A DNA stretch of 64,000 bases from Lottia gigantea (Eukaryota; Mollusca; Gastropoda; Lottiidae). The number at the start of each line of letters is the position of its first letter. Within the stretch, counting starts at the first letter, position 1. Of the stretch, positions 57,060 through 64,000 are shown piece by piece. Where the stretch lies: contig NW_008710662.1 in assembly GCF_000327385.1 (NCBI RefSeq), forward strand, positions 454,782 through 518,781, given 5' to 3'. Below the pieces are notes generated by a model. The model did not search any database. It was not told the origin of the DNA and was given only the letters and a program-made list of their open reading frames with translations. Made by a program: the position numbers and the translations under genes.

Positions 57060-57215
57060 CAAATGAAATGAAACGAATGGGAGTTTTACGTCCTACTATA
57101 GTCAACACCAGTTGATGTACAATATAGGAAATTTTTTGCGGCATTAGACTACCTTTTTTTGTATTTCCAACTGTCAAGGATCTTGAACGTGCATAGCCTG
57201 TAGCACACGGGGGAT
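57060..57215 (+). repeat. GTTTTACGTCC-family repeat, 3' truncated
   Basis: AAATGAAATGAAACGAATGG, GAGTTTTACGTCCTACTATA, TTTTTTGCGGCATTAGACTA and CATAGCCTGTAGCACACGGG are in order; it stops where the reference continues to GTCCCATCC. Confidence 0.7.
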
Positions 57216-57509
57216 TCGATACGAAATTTTATTCCAATACATTCTCCATACATCTTAATGATGGATCTGTAATGATAGCCTTGAAAATACACATTCATTT
57301 TAAGTGAAGAAAAATCTAAAGTGTTTACGACTTGAAAATAAAATTTACAGTAGCGTAAGTACCTACTATTGGCTTTTTTAAAAATGAATGGCATCGCGTT
57401 GTCCATGAGTTGTCAATTTCAAATTTATAGTCTCATCTAAACTAACTTAATAAAGATCACCTTTATTGAACATAAACAAAGCTTACGTTTGTTATGGTTT
57501 AATACTTTG

Positions 57510-57705
57510 AAGATAGAGCGTTGGTAAGATTCACTAGACAAGTTAACTATTCAAGTAGAAATATTGAGGTGAATATTAGATTATCTATTGATTTCTACAA
57601 TAATTTTAAATTTACTCTGTAATCAATGTAATATAGCAGTCAGTTTTGACTTCTATATATCCTAATAAACTGAAATTTATCTTTAATACATAAACTTTAT
57701 AGGTT
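57510..57705 (-). repeat. ~190-bp repeat, inverted partner of 30860-31050
   Basis: Reverse complement of the 30.9-kb copy. High identity with small indels. Confidence 0.8.
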
Positions 57706-58570
57706 ACTTGACGAATTTGTTAGAATTTTAAAGTCTGGGTCGGGCAATTGAAAACCCCTGAAATTTAGTGCTTGGTAGAAATAATATTAGTGCAAAAGCG
57801 ACCATCCGAAATGGCCCCAGACAATAGTACAGATGAAGAATATCACAGGTACTTAAGGTTTGCGTTAATATGATATCTTCTGGTAGTTTAGAACATTCAG
57901 TGATGTCCAATCAGGGAGTTACAGAACCCTAGACAACAGCTTGAAATCGTAAAAGAGTACACGAATCTGTTTATCAATGCACATCTGTGGCATCGAATGG
58001 GACTTTTCTTGGTAACATTACGATTAAATACCTTTCAGCTTTACATTATTGATGGAGGTCTGTAAAACTTGTTCTAGCATTTAAAACTATGCTCCTGTTT
58101 CACCCGTGTCTTCAATACTAATGTAGATTAACAATGTACAAAAGTTAGCACAACGAATTTCTAACTATCCGTACATTTACAGACAGATTATGCTTATTTC
58201 CCTGTTACAAGAATTGTATGTAGATTTGTCCGGAGCTATGTTTAACACTTACTATCTAAAAAAATTGAATAAAACTAAAATTCATAGCCGAAATTCCTCT
58301 CTTTAAAAAAGTAACACGCATTGTTAGTTCTTATAAGAGAAGACGAGGAAGTTCTTTCAAAATTATTAAAGTATAACTAATACTTTTAAATATCAATTAT
58401 ATCTTCTCCTTTCAGTGTCTAACAAAGCACAACAGGATAGAAACGTTTCCAAAGAACGACCTTGATGATAAAAGTATTTACTACATAAAATTGTCAAATT
58501 CAATGAAAACAAGATGATCATATCCGTCATAATAGATTATGGATTTGCCAGCAATGTACATGGGGAAATA
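57706..58570. other. AT-rich spacer
   Basis: Nothing recognisable. Confidence 0.5.
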
Positions 58571-58574
58571 AAGA

Positions 58575-58690
58575 TGTTCCTCAAAAGAATGTATTTGGGG
58601 GAAAATATCCTTGATGGAAGAATGTGCTTGATGGATATGAATGTCCTTAATGGAACAATGTTCTTAATGGAAGAATGTCCTTGATGGAAG
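58575..58690 (+). repeat. Minisatellite with GAATGTCCTTGATGGAA-type units
   Basis: Five to six degenerate units of roughly 17-24 bp (variants GTCCTTAATGGAACAAT, GTTCTTAATGGAAGAAT, GTCCTTGATGGAAG). Small local array. Confidence 0.75.
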
Positions 58691-58939
58691 CCTGTACTCA
58701 ATTTTATAATGATATTATGTATTTGTATTCTTCGGTATTCCTTGATGAAAGTGAATTGGTAATACTCTCATAGTAAATTCCGGAACACCTGATGCGACTA
58801 TAAGTCTGAGAATGGGTTGTCAACTCGGTATTTTAATTGGTACATATATTTTGTGGCCTTAACCGTCCTAATTATGTTTCTAAGAAAATGGTAAATTGAT
58901 GTTACCAATCAACCCTTTTCTGGTTACTCGAAAGAGTAG

Positions 58940-59100
58940 TAAGCAACAGGTTGCGCACATAAAAGATTCCTCGACAGTTGGAAATCGAAAATGCGTAGGC
59001 TAATCTCGATGCCCTAGCATAACTGCCCTCATCGCAAACTGCATGGTGTCTTCAGTAGTGACTGAAGAGTAAGGCGCAATACTCATTAAATTCATTTCAC
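58940..59100 (-). repeat. GTTTTACGTCC-family repeat, reverse, decayed
   Basis: GACAGTTGGAAATCGAAAAT, GCATAACTGCCCTCATCGCA and AAATTCATTTCACTT are the reverse complement of family landmarks. Confidence 0.55.
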
Positions 59101-61013
59101 TTTCAAAAGAGTAGTTATGTTTCCAAGAACATGATAAAAAGACTCGAGACACGTATGATAACTAAATAGATTAACTCTCGATAAACGACATGTCCACTTA
59201 AAATGAAAAGCAAATTACTCCATCACATTTTACAACTTAAAAGACTAGAAGAAACGCCAACATAAAAAGTTCTCGACTATATTTTCACCGGAAGATAATT
59301 TTATCAGAAGGAAATATGATCAAAGGTAATTAGATGACAATGGTGTTGATAAAAGGTTCAATTATTTCTTCTTTAACTTCATCATCGTCATCTTGGGAAA
59401 TTAAATCTTCGCTGTTCTTTTTGATTCAAGAGAAATTATTTTACTTCTTCAGTTCTTGCACACGATTTTAAGTAGAGATGTTATATTGAAGATCAGAAAA
59501 CAATGTGATTCAAAGACGCATTTTGTTTCTGAACAATTTGGCGTTGGTAAAGCGCCGAATGCCCTGATTGAAGTTCCCAGTGGTCACGATGCAGTGATCA
59601 GTACTTGCATTGGCAATAAGAATTCAAGAGACAAAATCTTATGATGTAGATGTCCCACTATTGTCTTTCAAAATTATAATCTTTATCACATAATATGAGA
59701 TACAAACGGGAAAACATTTTGTAAATTTTATGGTTTGTTATTCTGTTTTACAAAAGAACTTAATCTCATTTTGTCAATTTTTACATACAGAATGACCATA
59801 AATAATCATCTTTTCATTACGATTTCAATTGATTATCGCAATTCAATTGGAGTTGATTTGCAGTGAGGGCTATAAAAAGTATAAGAGGAACACTTATGTC
59901 TTCTATCGCCAAAATAACACATAGTTGCCAATATCACACATGATCAGTTAATGACCATAGCGTCTGGTATAAGTTGTTTCAAATTGAATCTGTCTATACT
60001 CTAGAATTCTAGTGGCCTGGATAATCCCAAGGCTAACATATGAATCCAGTCACGAGAAGATGTTTATTATTCAATTATTGAGGTCTAAAAGGCTACACAT
60101 ATATTTGACATTTAATTGTAGGTCAAAAATATCTTAGAATGAAAATACTATTCCCTACGCTAATAATTATGTTCAAACTTTGATTTAAGGACTATTATAT
60201 AACGTCTTATTGTACGTTATAAGGATTGTGTCATACTTATGTAGACTCCGAGCACTAATTGATTGTCGGATGATCAGGTAAGCATAATTATAGTACCTAG
60301 CGACATTTCTTACAGTAATTGCTTTGCTATAAATGACACAATCAGTGATTTGAAACAAAATATCTCTAAAAATTCAAACTATATTCACAATTTTCTTCCA
60401 AACCAAAACAACAGAGAAAAGACAATCTGTAACCTGAAAACAGAGGATCAGCGAGTTGCTGATTTGGAATAGGAGAACCGTGGAATACAAGTAACGTAAG
60501 TAAAACATACGCGATAAGGTCCTATGGCACAGAATAAAATGAAATCGAGAGTTCAAATTCTTCAAAAGAAAGGAACAGTGATAAAATAACGGAATGATAT
60601 GTTAATGACTTTTAAGTCAGAAAGAACTTGTAAGTGGCTTAACGTTATTTTTCTTTATATAATACAGTACGATGTCTGGGAAGGGATATAAAACTGGTCT
60701 ACACAAAATCAGATAAAACAGACTTTTTTGTCTAAGAACAGAAGATTAGTTAGAAGAAAATCTTGCCATACTAACGAAATAATGAGTGAATTTAAAGCCA
60801 ATTGCCTCTTTCCATTCAAGTAAACCAGTCTTCATCTGACAATTTCCCCGTCTCAAATTTCTAGAAAATTGCCCTTCGTCTGAATTAAAGTCGTATATTT
60901 TGGTTAGAATTGAATTACTAAGAGGATAGAGGGTTAATTTTCAAGGTAAGTATGTGGTAGATTAGTGAATAGTCTAGGTACTGTTTTCGATAAACAAAAC
61001 ACGCGTTTTTTGC
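59101..61013. other. AT-rich intergenic sequence
   Basis: Two short frames are somewhat protein-like: 59456-59644 (VSEQFGVGKAPNALIEVPSG) and 60263-60472 (coiled-coil-like, ISDLKQNISKNSNYIH). The second could be a relic of a LINE ORF1-type coiled coil. Neither has splice signals or motifs that support a gene. Confidence 0.3.
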
Positions 61014-61355
61014 ATGTATTACTGTGTCATATTCCCACTGCTGACAGTTTGGGGATTCGCTATTGAAAGTACTTGCCAGAAAGTGGGCCACAATGACTTG
61101 TATGATTTTCGTCCGTGGAATGATACAAGTGAACAAGTAATTGCAAGTCAATGTTTGCCAATTCAGACAATTGATTGGTCGTACATTCTTCTTCGAAGCA
61201 CCCAAATAGTCACTTTAAATTGTCACAATCAACTGGGTGGCAATGCGGGAAACAATCATGCAAATGTCAGAGTAGCTGAAGCGAATCCCCTGATCAGTTG
61301 CTATAAGGCAACAAGAAGAAAATTCTATTATACGATTGCTCCTAGCTCAAAATGA
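61014..61355 (+). CDS. Possible small secreted protein, 113 aa
   Basis: ATG to stop without interruption. The first 18-20 residues (MYYCVIFPLLTVWGFAIEST) look like a signal peptide. The rest is hydrophilic with four further cysteines (TCQKVGHNDLYDF, ASQCLPIQTIDW, LNCHNQLGGNAGN, ISCYKATRRK), which could form two disulfides. The composition is more coding-like than neighbouring frames. No family is recognised. A minus-strand frame overlaps it and is judged a shadow. Confidence 0.35.
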   Translation: MYYCVIFPLLTVWGFAIESTCQKVGHNDLYDFRPWNDTSEQVIASQCLPIQTIDWSYILLRSTQIVTLNCHNQLGGNAGNNHANVRVAEANPLISCYKATRRKFYYTIAPSSK

Positions 61356-64000
61356 CCACTTCTTTCGCAATTTATATATCATAACTCCTATCTTATTGAA
61401 AATATAGACGAAAAATTTCCGCTTTAGTTTGGAAATGAACAACTCTTTTACCATCTCCAGAGTACCAGTGGTTGAAGGAAAACGGTTTTCAACTTGACTA
61501 TTTTTCCTTATAACCAATAACGTATTCAGTATTTTAAAAGATCTTCTGCATACTTGCACCGTCGGATTTCTTAGGCATATATTATGGCTACCATGCCAAT
61601 TAAGTCATTTTGCCGGAGGCATTATTTTTTTAACATTATGACGATCATAGGTACAGATTTTGTGGTTCACTTTTCTGTATTTGGTTGGTGCAGAAAAGTA
61701 GGACGTAAAACTTCATTCATTTCATTTCATTTTCTATTTGGTTGGTATTATTTAATTTAGGAAAATCCATCTTAGTGCTTACGAACTTCTTTTCTTGCTA
61801 CAGATTTCCGTAAATAAGACAGGATTAATAAAGAATATTGAGTTTCTAATCCATATAACCTTAGAGACAATTTTTTTCAATGTGAGATCTTTTGAAAAGA
61901 ATGCATTATATGAAAGTAATAATCTGAATTGAAATGATATTCTCCACGCTGTAACAGAAATCTTTACGACTTTAAACACCAATATTTTCAACATATTACA
62001 TAAGTTGGATAATAAGGTACAAGACTCAGTGGTCGAGATAATGGAAAATGTAATAAAGTAAACCAAGATTCGTGCTTGTTTGTAGAAAAGATTCATTTGA
62101 AGATGATCAGTTATAATATGTATATGATATTACTAAGCAGAAATATTCGTCTCGGCCAGATTTCATTATTTGTTAACTAAAGTCTTTAATGGAATGAACT
62201 ATTTCAGTTTTTATTTCATCTTGATAATACAATTCGGTCTCAAAAAATTAAAATGGTTTACTTTGGTGAAGTCATATCAAGATTTGAAAATTTTAAAGTT
62301 TTATAATCCAGAAACAAAGGACCCTTTATTCTAATTTTTTTTCAAAAAAGGTGTATTGAACAAAAAAAATCACGATGAAATTAGATTTGAATACATGTAT
62401 ATATTTCATTTGAAAATTTAAACACTAAAACTGAAAATTTTTTAAGACTCGATGAATGTATGCTCCTATATTGCGTTGGACGATTAGAGATGGGATTCCT
62501 TATTTTTTAGGGTCAAATTAAGCAAACTATTTGATTTATTGGTGTTCCTAATGAATTATCATGTACTCTTAATCATATCATTTGTTCTTATTGGATATAA
62601 TTAAGAGTTTTAACCAATCATAAATGTCCAAGGATGAACATACTTTTTGGTCTTTCTTGATCGGTCACTCATTGAAATTCTGCCAGTAATTTTCGTCTAA
62701 TTTAGCTAATTAATGAATTAATGTGAGGCTAACTGGTATTTCTCCAAGTCATTAGAACACCTCTACTTTCCATTCATATAGGTTTTAACATTTTCATGCT
62801 CATAAAGGGAACCCATCTTTAAGATACGTATATTATCCTTCCGATTCAATTGCATGCCCTTGTATATGCGTAATGCTTGTAGTGATAAAAGGATTTTACT
62901 TTCGAATCGACAAATCCAGCAGCATTGCTTGTTAAGTCGATACACATGTTTCATTACGTCAGCCCATAGAAATACAAAAGCATTGACCTCCGACTGGAAT
63001 TTCAGCTGCCAGAAGTGCAATGGAGTCACAATGCCGACTGCACTGTCGACTGAATAGCAGGTATACCATATGTTTTACTATTACGATTATTATATGAAGT
63101 ACATGTAGTAATTAAATCAGACACAACTAGAGTATACATGTTAACATAAATCACATCTCCTGCTGTATATTTACCAGATAATTGTAAAGAACATGTTTTC
63201 ATAATTATCTCGGTATATTGAATCTGATGTAACACAACAGTATAGAAAATAGATCAACTGGTTTTTATGTACTCGTTTATTTTATTGTTTGCAATGGTTG
63301 TAACGTATTTTTACGTTACTTGGAAAAAAAATCTCAAAGTTACGCAGTACATATTCATTAACTTTATTCATTTTCAGATGCTTAACAACTAATACTGTCT
63401 GCACAAGCTCTGTTTCTACTCTGAGATCGAGTTTCTAACTCCATTTCCCCAATTTTCACATAAAATTATCTCACCCCTTCCAACAGTGGCCCAACTAGAT
63501 GGTTGGGGACCGGCGGACACAAGTTTGTTGGGGCAGCTTCTCTGAGATTTTTTCAACTGCATTGTGAGAACCCTTTGCAAGTCAATACCTGATTTACAAA
63601 TGTTCAGTCTGTGGTTAATTCTATTTCAATCATCTATAATATTGATAGTTGCATAGTTTGATTATAAGTATACCTTCGGATATTTTTTATCATGTATTAA
63701 TTTCTGGGAGTAGGGGTCCCCTTAGTATTGAGAGCCCGTGGACTTGGCTCAACCAGTCTCTATGGTAGTTGATCCACTGCCTTCCAAAATTACTTTTAAT
63801 TTGTGTTACGTCTGACTAATTCTCTGGACATAGAAACTACTGCAAATACCGATAGTGTTTTGGGATCCATATTAACGAGACATGATCATACATGAAATTA
63901 TTCTTGTTTATTTGATTTGAGTAAAGCAGTTTGGGAAAATATTGTTGGGAAATGTATTTGACAATCTGCTTTAGATAAAACTTTATAGGTTTTCTGTCGA
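61356..64000. other. AT-rich intergenic sequence to window end
   Basis: One small GTTTTACGTCC-family remnant (61685-61730). Otherwise no gene, RNA or repeat that I can support. Confidence 0.5.
61685..61730 (-). repeat. GTTTTACGTCC-family 5' end fragment, reverse
   Basis: GTGCAGAAAAGTAGGACGTA and AAACTTCATTCATTTCATTT reproduce the outer 45 bp of the family in reverse. Confidence 0.65.

Noticed and set aside
60263-60472. Coiled-coil-like frame considered as LINE ORF1
   Set aside because: Only 69 codons, no RNA-binding or endonuclease/RT sequence nearby; kept as a note only.
1-64000. Search for LTR retroelements or LINE reverse transcriptase
   Set aside because: No YxDD-type RT, RNase H, gag or long direct terminal repeats were recognised anywhere in the window.

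Overview
The window looks like an AT-rich, gene-poor piece of a marine invertebrate genome, most likely a bivalve or other mollusc. That identification is inference. It rests on several densely interspersed repeat families of a molluscan type: a family carrying GTTTTACGTCC with about a dozen copies here, and a TGGGCGTAT family with internal tandem units of about 130-170 bp. No rRNA gene, intact tRNA gene, CRISPR array or bacterial-type operon is present, and no long host gene can be read. A few possible host exons are flagged with low to moderate confidence.

The outstanding object is an 8.7 kb Polinton/Maverick-like element at 16125-24857. It has exact 6-bp target duplications (GACTTG), terminal inverted repeats of 326 and 359 bp, a palindromic hairpin inside each TIR, and two convergent gene modules. 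The plus-strand module holds a 258-aa protein, a 45-aa ORF and a protein-primed family B DNA polymerase with an OTU-like N-terminal region. The minus-strand module holds six tightly packed genes: a 96-aa protein, a major capsid-like protein, a small hydrophobic core/X-like protein, a packaging ATPase interrupted by a 50-N assembly gap, a 278-aa DUF8207-like protein and a penton-like protein. No retroviral-type integrase is visible. Nearly identical ends and an intact target duplication suggest a fairly young insertion. About five breaks across the coding parts show that this copy is decaying.

Layout: 1-2.4 kb has a 21-bp minisatellite, a 196-bp tandem duplication and a possible terminal exon. 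2.4-12.8 kb is AT-rich intergenic sequence with one decayed MITE. 12.8-15.1 kb has a GTTTTACGTCC repeat, a 476-bp MITE with clean ends and a Pearl/Helentron-like element with four ~170-bp units. 16.1-24.9 kb is the Polinton-like element. 25.1-26.4 kb has a stray 61-bp piece of Polinton TIR followed by a ~327-bp tandem repeat. 26.7-29.5 kb has a candidate minus-strand exon, a CpG-rich promoter-like stretch and a tRNA-derived SINE head. 30-34 kb has repeats. 34.0-34.7 kb has a 700-bp DNA transposon with 8-bp target duplications and a MADF-domain exon. 34.7-64 kb is AT-rich sequence with dispersed repeats, several of which are pairs of inverted or direct copies lying 8-27 kb apart, plus one possible small secreted-protein ORF near 61 kb.

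All calls come from reading the sequence. Family names rest on recognised motifs and not on a search.
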